Shown piece by piece: positions 56,373 through 64,000 of a DNA stretch of 64,000 nt (position 1 is the first letter of the stretch; the number at the start of each line of letters is the position of its first letter). Origin of the DNA: Pelagicoccus sp. SDUM812005 (lineage in GTDB: Bacteria; Verrucomicrobiota; Verrucomicrobiia; Opitutales; Opitutaceae). The stretch spans positions 94,610-158,609 of the forward strand of contig NZ_JARXIA010000020.1 of the NCBI RefSeq assembly GCF_031127875.1, written 5' to 3'. A program made the translations under genes and the position numbers. The notes under the pieces are model-generated. The model was not told the origin of the DNA. It saw nothing but the letters and a program-made list of their open reading frames with translations, and ran no database searches.

Positions 56373-57803
56373 GTGTCAGACTCGAACGTTTCTCTCCGTA
56401 TCTCCTCGAAAAACATCCATCTCGACGATGGAACGCTGGCCGCTGGTGTGGTGACTTGCGCTCCGGGGCAGCCGCTGAAGCTGGAATTGGGCGCCGTGGG
56501 CGCCGCGGATATCGTCTTGCCGGATTCGGCCCATGTGGCCCTTGGCCGTTTCGATCCGCACGTGCACTTTCGGGAGACGGCGATTCCGACCCGGGAAGAG
56601 GTGGAAGAGCACGGGCCGCAGGGGGCGGACTACGAAGCCTTGGTGGCTAGCATCGAGGTGGCGAACGCTCTGTACTCGATCCGCTCGGGTTGCTTGGCGG
56701 CCCTGAAGGGGGGAGTTTGCGCGGTGGGGGCGATGGGCAACACTCCATGGGGGCCAGTGGGGCCCTATCGCCATGAGCGTATCCAGAAGCATTATACGGA
56801 GCAGGCTCTCTTTCCTATCGTAATGTGGCCGCGCATGGAGCCGGGCGCGGCAGCGATCCCGGGGCACGAAGGGAAGGACTTTGGTTCGACTTTCGGAGGC
56901 TCCGGTCTGACGGGGCAGACGCGTCGCGACATGTTCGAGCTTTGGAGAGGCCAGGCGGTCTCCTACCACAACGACCAGGCTCGCAAGGACGAGACGATCG
57001 TGGAATTCAAAAAACGGATACAGCCGGACGAGGTTTTATTGCACCACGAGTACTTCAATGGCGATACGGTGCTGGCCTGCCAGGCGGAGACCATGGCATT
57101 GGCCAAGGAGGCCGGGTTGAGCAGCTTGCTGGCCCGCCACATCCCTACGGGGCCGGCCTTGCAGCAGATATTGGACGCTCGCAGCGAGATGCCGTACGCC
57201 TTGCCGGCGGAAGTGGGCTTGGACTATGTCTACTGGTGTCGCGAGCGTTTGCTCACGCAGCAGCGCGAAGTGGCGTTGATCAACTATCGTCGCCCGGCTC
57301 ATCCGAGTCGCGAGGATCAGCTGAGCTTGATCGAAATCACGCGGGACGCGGTACGGGGCGGCGACGCAGCGATCTTCTTCGGCACGGACCACGCGCCGCA
57401 TGCGCCGGCCTCGAAGGCGTTCAAGGATGGATTGCCGGGGGCGCCAGGAACGCGAAATATCGAGCATAGCCTGCAGTTCTACAGCGAGCTGGTGTACAAG
57501 TATGGATACACGCAGCACGATATCGATCGGCTCGCCTCCATCAACTCAGCCAAGCACATGGCCCAGTTTTTCGATTTTCCCTACGAGGTGGGAACGATGG
57601 CGGAGGGGGCGATGGCGAACCTGGCGATCTTCGATCCGGAGGCGGAATACTCGGTCGACGAAGCGGCCTTGGCGAAGCAGTTGGAGGATCCGCATTACCA
57701 CAGCGCCATGAAGGGGGAGAAGGGCCTACGCGGTCGCTCGCTGTTCACGGTGGCCAACGGTCGCGTCTGGAACGTGGAAGGGGCGCCGACTCCGCTTAAC
57801 TAG
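56373..57803 (+). CDS. Dihydroorotase-like amidohydrolase
   Basis: 476 residues from the GTG at 56373, chosen because the sequence from VSDSNVSLRISSKNIHL looks like the amidohydrolase beta-sandwich start and the longer frame begins near the tRNA promoter. Metal-site HxH in GRFDPHVHFRETAI (~58-71), a second metal/His region in EVLLHHEYFNGD, and the C-terminal FFGTDHAPHAPASKAF (~334-349) are typical of cyclic amidohydrolases. Closest by pattern to dihydroorotase (carbamoyl-aspartate to dihydroorotate), but the middle part (GPVGPYRHERIQKHYTEQAL) is divergent, so a related amidase is possible. A terminal-repeat element starts at its stop. Confidence 0.8.
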   Translation: MSDSNVSLRISSKNIHLDDGTLAAGVVTCAPGQPLKLELGAVGAADIVLPDSAHVALGRFDPHVHFRETAIPTREEVEEHGPQGADYEALVASIEVANALYSIRSGCLAALKGGVCAVGAMGNTPWGPVGPYRHERIQKHYTEQALFPIVMWPRMEPGAAAIPGHEGKDFGSTFGGSGLTGQTRRDMFELWRGQAVSYHNDQARKDETIVEFKKRIQPDEVLLHHEYFNGDTVLACQAETMALAKEAGLSSLLARHIPTGPALQQILDARSEMPYALPAEVGLDYVYWCRERLLTQQREVALINYRRPAHPSREDQLSLIEITRDAVRGGDAAIFFGTDHAPHAPASKAFKDGLPGAPGTRNIEHSLQFYSELVYKYGYTQHDIDRLASINSAKHMAQFFDFPYEVGTMAEGAMANLAIFDPEAEYSVDEAALAKQLEDPHYHSAMKGEKGLRGRSLFTVANGRVWNVEGAPTPLN

Positions 57804-57893
57804 GGCGTTTTTCGTTTAGTTAGTCGTCCTGGGAGACGCGGCGTGCCCGGCGGTCCCGCCCTACCTTATGCGAATGATCAAACGAAAAATGCT
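57804..57893. repeat. Terminal-inverted-repeat element, copy 1
   Basis: Starts right after the AACTAG end of the dihydroorotase gene. TTTTTCGTTT (57808-57817) and AAACGAAAAA (57880-57889) form 10-bp terminal inverted repeats; the 58 bp at 57836-57893 are identical to 63943-64000. The interior holds GC-rich mini hairpins (CGGCGG/CCCGCC). No coding capacity. Non-autonomous mobile element or transcribed 3' structure. Confidence 0.8.
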
Positions 57894-57922
57894 CGAGGGC
57901 GGCAGCGCTTTCCCTTTTCGGT

Positions 57923-58690
57923 TTAGAGGCTCTGCGGCGGTTCGCTGTCGAGCCAGAGGATTGGGAAGTCGTAGGTGCGTTCGACGAGGGCGATGGCGGG
58001 AGTGCCTTCGAAGCTTGGCAGGGAGAAGGAGGCGTTCTTGAAGGCTGCCTCCAGCTTTTCGTTGGTCTGCGGGTCGCTGGAGTCCACGATATGCGGGAGG
58101 AGCACGTGTCCCTGCGGGTCGACGAAGAAGTTGATGCGGGCTCTGACGGTTTGGCGATCGGTGTCGAGCAAGCCGGAGTCGCGGGCGATGGCGAGCCCGG
58201 GGAAGGAGGTCATGCCGATCCGGCTGTCCAGTTCCTCGTCCTCGCGGTACTTGAGGCTGCGGAAGCCTTTGCTGCCGTGGCCGTCGATGCGCTTGGCGGT
58301 ATCGAAAAGGGCGTTGGTCTCGATGGCGCGGTCGGGCAGGAATTCCCAGTAGGCGTGGCAAACGCTTTTGACCGGCTGGCCGTTTTGCGTAGCCGGCACG
58401 AAATCCCATTTCTTGATGGTCGCCATCAGCTCGTTGGCGAAGGCCTCGTAGCTGTACTCGATCGGGAGGAACTCGGAAGCCTGTCCGTGCTCGTCGACGT
58501 AGAAGGCGATCTTCGCGTAGCCGCTGCTGATGCCGTGCGTGTAGGCCCAGGCGGGGTAGCGCGGTTCGATCTGGCGCTTGATGGAGACGCTGCTGGCCTC
58601 GCTCGAGGGCTTGGCGCCGGCCCAGGGGAGCAGGCAGGAAGCCGCGAGCAGGGATAGCAGAAAACGGGTTTTCAGGGCTAGGGGGTACAT
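57923..58690 (-). CDS. Secreted protein with two TonB C-terminal-like domains
   Basis: 255 residues starting at MYPLALKTRF (58690), with a signal peptide (FLLSLLAASCLLPWAGA). Two ~90-residue segments each have the TonB_C pattern: RYPAWAYTHGISSGYAKIAF with KKWDFVPATQNGQPV, and a second half with RINFFVDPQGHVLLPHIVDS. There is no N-terminal membrane helix plus Pro-rich linker, so it is not a normal TonB but a soluble secreted TonB-like-domain protein, a common type in Verrucomicrobia with unknown role. An upstream in-frame ATG (58741) is less likely because it precedes the signal peptide. Confidence 0.75.
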   Translation of the reverse strand: MYPLALKTRFLLSLLAASCLLPWAGAKPSSEASSVSIKRQIEPRYPAWAYTHGISSGYAKIAFYVDEHGQASEFLPIEYSYEAFANELMATIKKWDFVPATQNGQPVKSVCHAYWEFLPDRAIETNALFDTAKRIDGHGSKGFRSLKYREDEELDSRIGMTSFPGLAIARDSGLLDTDRQTVRARINFFVDPQGHVLLPHIVDSSDPQTNEKLEAAFKNASFSLPSFEGTPAIALVERTYDFPILWLDSEPPQSL

Positions 58691-58807
58691 GCTGTCCAGT
58701 AGGCTTACAGTCGTGGGAAATGACAAGTTTAAATGCATTGAATTGCACCTTGTTTCCTCGCGATTTTCTCGCTCGTGTCCTGTCGCTGCTCGAATGTCGC
58801 ATGCGAG

Positions 58808-58882
58808 GTAGCGCTGAGCTTTAGCCAGCGGCCGCAGAGAATGGATCCTGCAGCGCGGTCGCCGGCTAAAGCTCGGCGCTAC
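58808..58882. repeat. 28-bp inverted repeat (REP-like)
   Basis: Arms 58808-58835 and 58855-58882 match at 25 of 28 positions, two of the mismatches being G-T pairs; 19-bp loop. Each arm starts GTAGCGC and contains AGCTTTAGCC. A REP-like palindromic unit of the kind dispersed in many genomes. Confidence 0.75.
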
Positions 58883-59198
58883 GCTTGACGCAGGCTGCGT
58901 CGCTTGCCTTCGTTCTAGGTTCGCTTGCAAGGGCGGGAGGAAGCTGCTCCAGCGATGCGGACGACGGGATGCCGAACGGAGAGGCACGGGCCAGTCGTCC
59001 CTCCCATTTTGCGTTTTCTGGGGACCGCTTCCACCTGTTCCGCCGTGCAGGAGCGGATCTCTGAAAGGGGCTCGAACTTCGAATAGACCTTTCCTGCGTT
59101 ATCAGGCGAAAATCGCTTTCTTTAAGGGCTAAAAACTTCTGCAAGTTTCTCGTGAGAAAGGGCTTAAGTAGAAATATTACATTTGTTGAAGTTTCCCA

Positions 59199-59226
59199 TT
59201 GACGGACTAAGCCCCGCTTCTATTGT
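59199..59226 (+). promoter_or_regulatory. Promoter of tRNA-Phe
   Basis: TTGACG (59199-59204), 16 bp, TATTGT (59221-59226), then a GC-rich discriminator (CCGG), ending about 20 bp before the tRNA 5' end. Good sigma-70-type stable-RNA promoter. Confidence 0.75.
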
Positions 59227-59245
59227 CCGGAATCTTTCTAGCAGC

Positions 59246-59321
<76 letters not shown>

Positions 59322-59350
59322 CTGCTAGAACGGTTAACGCCGCTGAAAAC

Positions 59351-59375
59351 GCCTCCTTTTGTGGAGGCATTTTTT
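59351..59375 (+). terminator. Terminator after tRNA-Phe
   Basis: GCCTCC (59351-59356), TTTTGT loop, GGAGGC (59363-59368), then A and six T. 30 bp downstream of the tRNA end. Confidence 0.85.
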
Positions 59376-59449
59376 GTGTCCGGATGGTCCCGTTATCTTC
59401 GATGTCTCCTTGCTTCGCTCGTCGAGTGTCATCGCTGCGCTCCTCGGTA
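59376..59449 (+). repeat. tRNA-associated repeat downstream of tRNA-Phe
   Basis: 74 bp between the tRNA-Phe terminator and the duplicated tRNA-Phe 3' end. Its last 52 bp (59398-59449) are the same core as R2 at the tRNA-Thr locus, in the same orientation relative to the tRNA, and end in the same CCTCGGTA at the same junction. Its first 22 bp are shared with the diverged copy at 59617-59670 but not with the Thr copies. Confidence 0.85.
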
Positions 59450-59472
59450 CCGGGACCCGCCACCACTGCTAG
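59450..59472 (+). repeat. Duplicated 3' end of tRNA-Phe
   Basis: 23 bp identical to 59306-59328, i.e. the T-stem 3' strand, acceptor 3' strand, A, CCA and seven bases beyond. The duplication starts at exactly the same tRNA position as at tRNA-Thr. Confidence 0.9.
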
Positions 59473-59514
59473 GGGCGCTTTCGACGTGCCGTAGATCCCT
59501 GCTCTTATATCCTG

Positions 59515-59565
59515 CATGGCGGCGTGGCGCGAGCAGTCTACGCTCTCCGAGCTACGCCTCCCATG
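59515..59565. repeat. Imperfect long hairpin sequence
   Basis: Starting with CATGG and ending with its complement, the arms GGCGTGGCGCG (left) and CGAGCTACGCC (right) pair with several mismatches. It is REP-like and lies among the tRNA-Phe-associated repeats. Pairing is imperfect, so moderate confidence. Confidence 0.45.
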
Positions 59566-59616
59566 GCGCCAGCCCTACACTCGAGAGCGTCTTCCCGCAA
59601 AATGGCGATGAACCTT

Positions 59617-59670
59617 TTTTTTGTGTCTGGGTGGTCCCGTCATCTTCGATGTCTCGTCGCGGCGCTCGTT
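59617..59670 (+). repeat. Diverged second copy of the tRNA-Phe-side repeat
   Basis: Begins with a T-run and GTGTCTGGGTGGTCCCGT, parallel to 59370-59393, and continues through ATCTTCGATGTCTC before diverging. No tRNA 3' end follows. Probably an older duplication of the 59370-59449 unit including the terminator's T-run. Confidence 0.65.
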
Positions 59671-59843
59671 CTGGGGCGAGGTGTCGACCTGCGTTCGATT
59701 TGATGGCAGTTCGCGAGCCTCGTATCGGGGGCGAACGCGATTGTTTGTTTAGCCATTGAGCGTTGGCTCGAAAGTCGGGCGGGTGGTGGGCGATCCTGCT
59801 GGGGAATGCCGACTGCGGTTGGTTTGCTGCCCCTTCATTCCCT
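59671..59843. other. Gap before the GH36-like gene
   Basis: Together with 59322-59670 this forms a ~520-bp gene-free stretch. Beyond the repeats listed separately I see no further structure here; it presumably contains the promoter of the glycosidase gene. Confidence 0.4.
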
Positions 59844-61856
59844 ATGAATAAAATCGTTTGTTTCGTTGTTCTCTTGCTGGTGGTTTCGCACCAGAGCCCT
59901 CGATTGTTGGCTGCTGGCTCTGACCTGAAGTTTGAGCGGATCGAAGGTTCCGGTTTCTCCGTGGAGAATGGGTTGGTCCGCTATCGATTGGAGGTGAGGC
60001 AGGGGAGAGTCTTTCTGGCAGATTTGCAAAGAACGGGATCGAAGGGAAAGCTGCGCTTCGAAGCTGTTGAGTTTTTCAATGACGGGACCGAGGGGGAGGT
60101 GAGCGCTTGGGAGTTGCGGAGCGCTCGGGTGCCGGGAAGCCGCTTGGCTGGCGAACACTTGAGGGTCGAGCTTGAACTCCAATCGGAGGCATTCGTTAAA
60201 AAGTTGGTTTTCAGGTTTTATGAAGGGAGCGAGGCTCTGGCGTGCGATGCCTATTACCTCGGTTCCTCTCTGGGCGACCTCAACGAGTCGACCCGGCTTT
60301 TCCGTTTGGAGACGGAGGAACGGCACTGGAAGTATCGAGCGGTTGAATTCTTCGATCGGACGGACGACAACAACACGCTTGTCCAGGAGCGAAGCGTGGT
60401 TGGCTTCGGGCGTCCCTCGTTGCTGAGAGGCAATCTTCTGTTCGCTCGGAACCTCGTGGACGATACTGCGTATTTGTTGCTGAAGGAGGCTCCGTGTTCG
60501 TTCTCTCAGATCGCTCATCGTGGCTACGACTTCGCCGCCAGTAAGTATGGAGTGGATACGGTGGGAATCGGATTCGTGAGCGACGACCTCGCGGCGGACA
60601 GCTGGGTCAAGGCCTACAGTATCGTGTTTATTGAGACGGGAGCGGGGGAGCTCGAGCAGCTTGCAGCCTTGCGCCGGTATCAGCGGGCCATCCGTCCGCA
60701 CGACAGGGAGATGGGGGAGATGGTGATGATGAACACTTGGGGGGACCGCAATCGGGACGCTCGAGTGGGAGAAGCCTTCGTCAAGGAGGAGGTGGACGCC
60801 TGTTCAAGGCTTGGCATCACGCTTTTGCAGATCGACGATGGATGGCAACAGGGCTTGTCGAAGAACTCGGCCAGCGCTGGGGGAGAGAAGTGGCGAGCGT
60901 GGGGGCGGGAGGATTGGGAGCCGCACGAGGAGCGCTTTCCCAATGGTTTCGCGCCTGTGGTGGACTACGCCAAGGGGAAGGGGGTGGAGCTCGGGCTCTG
61001 GTTCGCTCCGAGCAGCGCGGACAGCTTCGCGGCTTGGGAGCAGGATGCGGAGATCATCGCCGGCTTGCACAAGCGCTACGGCATTCGCTACTTCAAAATC
61101 GACGGGGTAAAGCTTCCGAACAAGCGGTCCGAACGGAATTTGAGAAATCTCCTAGCGAAGGCCTTGGAGCTGACGGACAATGGCGTTTTCTTTAATCTAG
61201 ATGCGACTGCGGACGCCCGCGGGGGGTATCACTACCTCTATGAGTACGGAGGTAATATCTTCTTGGAGAATCGTTATACGAAGGAGATGAAGCTTCACTA
61301 CCCGTACCAAACCTTGCGGAACCTTTGGACCTTGAGCCGCTACCTGCCAGCGGAACGTTTGCAGATCGAATTTCTCAACAAGTGGAAGAATGGAGAGAAC
61401 TATTCCGACCGGGATCTGTTCGCTCCCCAGCATGTTCCGTTCGATTACTCGTTTGCCCTTACGATGGCTGCTCAGCCGTTGGCCTGGTTCGAAGGAACGG
61501 GACTTCCGGAGCAAGGTTTCGAGGTGGAGCCGCTGATTCGATCGTACAAGGAGCTTCAGGAGTCATTCCACGGCGGAATGATCTTTCCGATAGGGGAGGA
61601 GCCTTGCGGAACCTGCTGGACCGGGTTTCAGTCTATCCTGTCGGAGGATTCTGGATACTTGTTGGTCTACCGTGAACTGAACGGGCAGTCTTGGCGGAGC
61701 TTGGAGACTTTCTTGGATAAGGACCGCCGCTATACGTTTAAAACCGTGTTAGGAGAGGGGCGCGTTTTGAGCAGGAGAAGCGACGACTTGGGAAAGGTGG
61801 AGATACAGATTCCGAAAGCTCATGGTTTTGTTCTCGTCCGTTACGAAGGTCGTTAG
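59844..61856 (+). CDS. Secreted GH36-like glycoside hydrolase (clan GH-D, alpha-galactosidase-like)
   Basis: 670 residues from the ATG at 59844, which gives a signal peptide (MNKIVCFVVLLLVVSHQSPR). N-terminal beta-supersandwich, then a TIM barrel: MNTWGDRNRDARVGEAFVKE, LLQIDDGWQQG (~326-336) and YFKIDGVKLP (~415-424), where the Asp of the Lys-Ile-Asp motif is the expected nucleophile. A longer region with ERLQIEFLNKWKNGENYSDR may carry the acid/base. Divergent from characterised alpha-galactosidases, so specificity is open. Adjacent to a GH29 fucosidase (251 bp), suggesting joint use on a galactose- and fucose-containing glycan. Confidence 0.82.
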   Translation: MNKIVCFVVLLLVVSHQSPRLLAAGSDLKFERIEGSGFSVENGLVRYRLEVRQGRVFLADLQRTGSKGKLRFEAVEFFNDGTEGEVSAWELRSARVPGSRLAGEHLRVELELQSEAFVKKLVFRFYEGSEALACDAYYLGSSLGDLNESTRLFRLETEERHWKYRAVEFFDRTDDNNTLVQERSVVGFGRPSLLRGNLLFARNLVDDTAYLLLKEAPCSFSQIAHRGYDFAASKYGVDTVGIGFVSDDLAADSWVKAYSIVFIETGAGELEQLAALRRYQRAIRPHDREMGEMVMMNTWGDRNRDARVGEAFVKEEVDACSRLGITLLQIDDGWQQGLSKNSASAGGEKWRAWGREDWEPHEERFPNGFAPVVDYAKGKGVELGLWFAPSSADSFAAWEQDAEIIAGLHKRYGIRYFKIDGVKLPNKRSERNLRNLLAKALELTDNGVFFNLDATADARGGYHYLYEYGGNIFLENRYTKEMKLHYPYQTLRNLWTLSRYLPAERLQIEFLNKWKNGENYSDRDLFAPQHVPFDYSFALTMAAQPLAWFEGTGLPEQGFEVEPLIRSYKELQESFHGGMIFPIGEEPCGTCWTGFQSILSEDSGYLLVYRELNGQSWRSLETFLDKDRRYTFKTVLGEGRVLSRRSDDLGKVEIQIPKAHGFVLVRYEGR

Positions 61857-62013
61857 GAGGCTATGGGCTATACAGGAGAAGACGGCGGACTCTTGGCTGC
61901 TCAAGTGGACGCATGAGTAGGTTCGTTTAAACCGAGCTTCGTAGGGGCTTCGTTTGCCGTGTTTGTGGGATGGCGCGGGGCCCTTGTTTTTTTGGGGGGT
62001 ACGTATAAATACC

Positions 62014-62083
62014 ATCGGGAGATTGGGGGATGGGAAGACCCTGCCAGTTCGCGTATTCTGGATGGCGCGGAGAATCTCCCGAT
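62014..62083. promoter_or_regulatory. Inverted repeat in the fucosidase leader
   Basis: ATCGGGAGATT (62014-62024) and AATCTCCCGAT (62073-62083) are an 11-bp perfect inverted repeat with a 48-bp spacer. TATAAAT at 62004-62010 just before the left arm could be a -10 box, placing the repeat at the start of the fucosidase mRNA. The right arm ends 24 bp before the ATG. Possible operator pair or leader hairpin. Confidence 0.5.
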
Positions 62084-62107
62084 CTATACCCAATTAACTG
62101 CTTCTTA

Positions 62108-63901
62108 ATGAAAAAATATTTGTTTTCCCGGTTCACTAAAACGGCTGTGGTCGCTCTCGCTTGCGGTCTCGGGCTTGCTGCATCTTCGGTTGCCAAGGAA
62201 TCGTCGATGGACGAGATGTGGGGCGATACCTCCACGGTCGACCTCGGCGTGAATGGCGATCGGATCGCTCTTTTTCGCGATGGGAACTACGGGATGTTCA
62301 TTCACTGGGGGCTTTATTCCAGCCTCGCGGGGGAGTGGAAGGGCAAGACTTATTACGGGATCGGCGAGTGGATCATGCACCCGCGCGTGGCGGGAATTCC
62401 GCCGCAGGAGTACATGGAGGTCGCCAAGGAGTTTAACCCTAGCGAATTCGACGCCATGGAGATCGCTCGCTTGGCAAAGGATGCCGGGATGAAGTGGATT
62501 ATCATTACCTCCAAGCATCACGAAGGCTTTGCGATGTTCGATTCGGAGCATCCTTTTAACATCGTGGATGCCTCGCCCTTTGGCCGGGATCCGATGAAGG
62601 AGCTTGCGGACGCGTGTCGGGAGCTCGGTCTTGGCTTTGGCTTCTATTATTCGCACAATCAGGATTGGACGCATCCGGGTGGAAATGGGGGGCCGAACGA
62701 GAATGCGGATGGTTCGGACGCGAGCTTTGACCAGTACTTCGTGGAAAAGTGTTTTCCGCAGGTGAAGGAGATCTGCGAGAACTATGGTCCGCTGAGTTAT
62801 ATCTGGTTCGATACGCCCGGCAAGATGCCGAAGAAGCACGTGGCCCAGCTGGCCGAGTACGTGCGTCGGGTGCAGCCGCAGGCCTTGCTTTGCAGTCGAG
62901 TGGGGCATGGCATGGGCGACTACGCGAGCAATGGCGACATGTCGGTGCCGCCCAAGAACGTAGCGGGGCTATGGGAATCCTGCGATACCACGAACGACTC
63001 TTGGTCCTATGCGTGGTACGATCAAAATTGGAAGGATGGGCGGCAGATCCTCGGACGGCTCATTTCCACGGTGGCTCGCGGTGGCACCTATTTGCTGAAC
63101 GTCGGACCGGATGGGAAGGGGCGCGTGCCGGATCAGGCCGCCAAGTACTTGCGCGAAGCTGGGGAGTGGATCCAACGGTATCCGGAAGTCGTATACGCAG
63201 CGGATGCCTCGCCTTGGGGCCGCGCTTTGCCGTGGGGTGATGTTACGGTGCAAGGCGATACCTTGAATCTGGCCGTTTTCGATTGGCCGCAGGACGGTCG
63301 CCTCCTGTTGCCGGGACTCAAGAACGAGGTTAAGTCTGCGAAGGTTCTTGTATCCGGAAAGGAAGTACCGGTTAAGGTTAAGCGGAGAGGGGCTTGGACG
63401 GAGCTTCGCGTTCCCTTGGAAAAGCCCGATGCTCTGGTGAGCGTTATTCGCTTGCGGGTGAGGGGGGAGTTGGATGTGGACTCCACCCATGGTATCCACC
63501 CCAACGTGGCGACGCGCCTCTTGGCCGACTTCGCTGAGGTGAGCAAGGCCAAGGCGGAGGAGATTCGTTGGATGGAAAAGTTCGGGGAGTGGAAGCATGC
63601 CTACCAGGTGAGCGACTGGAAGGAAGGCGGCTTCGCGGAGTGGACCGTAGACGTGCAGGAGGCTGGCTTCTACCATGTGGAGCTGAATTACAAAGGCGAT
63701 AGCCGTTTGGTTTGGAAGGTAGAGACCGAAGAGGGAAGCTGGATACAGAACCAGCAAAACGCATCGCACGTGTACCATACTTTTCCGATGGGGCAGCTCG
63801 AGTTCAAGAAGCCGGGCAAGCGCAAGATTCGCGTTTCTCTGGTAGAGGGAGATCCTGCCAAGTCGAGTTTGCAGTTCGTCAGCGTGGCGCCGGTAAACTA
63901 G
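62108..63901 (+). CDS. Secreted alpha-L-fucosidase (GH29)
   Basis: 597 residues starting at ATG 62108, with a signal peptide (FTKTAVVALACGLGLAASSV, cut near AKES). GH29 signatures: YGMFIHWGLYSSLAGEWKG (~59-77), WIIITSKHHEGFAMFDS (~129-145), and the nucleophile Asp in SYIWFDTPGK (~230-239, Asp ~234). The C-terminal ~150 residues are a beta-sandwich (FYHVELNYKGDSRLVWKVET) common in GH29 enzymes. Hydrolyses terminal alpha-L-fucose by retention. Gene ends AACTAG, immediately followed by a terminal-inverted-repeat element. Confidence 0.94.
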   Translation: MKKYLFSRFTKTAVVALACGLGLAASSVAKESSMDEMWGDTSTVDLGVNGDRIALFRDGNYGMFIHWGLYSSLAGEWKGKTYYGIGEWIMHPRVAGIPPQEYMEVAKEFNPSEFDAMEIARLAKDAGMKWIIITSKHHEGFAMFDSEHPFNIVDASPFGRDPMKELADACRELGLGFGFYYSHNQDWTHPGGNGGPNENADGSDASFDQYFVEKCFPQVKEICENYGPLSYIWFDTPGKMPKKHVAQLAEYVRRVQPQALLCSRVGHGMGDYASNGDMSVPPKNVAGLWESCDTTNDSWSYAWYDQNWKDGRQILGRLISTVARGGTYLLNVGPDGKGRVPDQAAKYLREAGEWIQRYPEVVYAADASPWGRALPWGDVTVQGDTLNLAVFDWPQDGRLLLPGLKNEVKSAKVLVSGKEVPVKVKRRGAWTELRVPLEKPDALVSVIRLRVRGELDVDSTHGIHPNVATRLLADFAEVSKAKAEEIRWMEKFGEWKHAYQVSDWKEGGFAEWTVDVQEAGFYHVELNYKGDSRLVWKVETEEGSWIQNQQNASHVYHTFPMGQLEFKKPGKRKIRVSLVEGDPAKSSLQFVSVAPVN

Positions 63902-64000
63902 ATCGTTTTTCGTTTAGTTAGTCGTACTGTGTGATGAGGGAAACGCGGCGTGCCCGGCGGTCCCGCCCTACCTTATGCGAATGATCAAACGAAAAATGCT
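63902..64000. repeat. Terminal-inverted-repeat element, copy 2 (runs to window end)
   Basis: Starts right after the fucosidase stop. Inverted repeats TTTTTCGTTT (63906-63915) and AAACGAAAAA (63987-63996). 22 bp at the left end and 58 bp at the right (63943-64000) are identical to copy 1; the middle differs and is 9 bp longer. May continue beyond the window. Confidence 0.8.

Larger units (their letters stand above)
58691..59245. other. Intergenic region upstream of tRNA-Phe
   Basis: About 550 bp without a credible gene. It contains a 28-bp imperfect inverted repeat (58808-58882) and the tRNA-Phe promoter at its end. A 92-codon minus-strand frame (58866-59144) has poor composition and overlaps the repeat. 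Confidence 0.5.

Noticed and set aside
58866..59144. 92-codon minus-strand frame before tRNA-Phe
   Set aside because: Overlaps a REP-like palindrome and has no features of a protein family.

Overview
The window looks like chromosomal DNA of a free-living Verrucomicrobiota bacterium, most likely of the Opitutales/Puniceicoccales group (Pelagicoccus- or Coraliomargarita-like). This rests on a VPD-type C-terminal sorting signal on a secreted protein, secreted glycan-degrading enzymes (GH29, a GH36-like enzyme, a heparin-lyase-type fold), a secreted-repeat protein style typical of the phylum, and a Gram-negative envelope (porin, TonB-type proteins). The assignment is inference; there is no 16S gene here.

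Layout. 1-8.6 kb: two tandem Hsp70-family genes (the first cut by the window edge), a rhodanese-YceI fusion, a GntP-type permease, a membrane-anchored repeat protein and a secreted polysaccharide lyase. 8.6-18.1 kb (minus strand): a five-gene cluster of circularly permuted ATP-grasp, alpha-E and transglutaminase/DUF2126 proteins, a known but biochemically poorly defined predicted peptide-modification system, here with each component present twice. 18.7-36.1 kb (plus strand): the translation supercluster str-S10-spc-alpha in one run (rpsL to rplQ), without tuf, rpmD, rpmJ, map, adk or infA at their usual places, ending at a strong terminator. 36.2-42.6 kb: a small membrane zinc-ribbon protein, guaA, a secreted LolA-like protein and hisD-hisC-hisB-hisH. 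42.8-51.5 kb: gltA, hypothetical proteins, pdxJ-acpS-nnrD, a secreted metallopeptidase flanked by a 20-bp direct repeat, and dprA. 51.6-55.8 kb: a VPD-sorted surface protein, an AEC permease, a phosphate-binding-like protein with a porin, and a PLD-family protein. 55.8-64 kb: a repeat-rich stretch with tRNA-Thr(CGU), a dihydroorotase-like enzyme, a TonB-C-like protein, tRNA-Phe(GAA), a GH36-like enzyme and an alpha-L-fucosidase.

The most unusual signal is in the last part. Both tRNA genes are followed by a related 52-bp repeat core (46/52 identical between loci) that ends at exactly the same place in a second, partial copy of that tRNA's own 3' end (T-stem 3' strand to CCA). A second family, with 10-bp terminal inverted repeats and a 58-bp block identical between copies, begins at the stop codon of two unrelated genes. 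Other points of interest are glycine-rich and acidic extensions on ribosomal proteins S5, S11, S17 and L17, and paired hairpins before rpsH.
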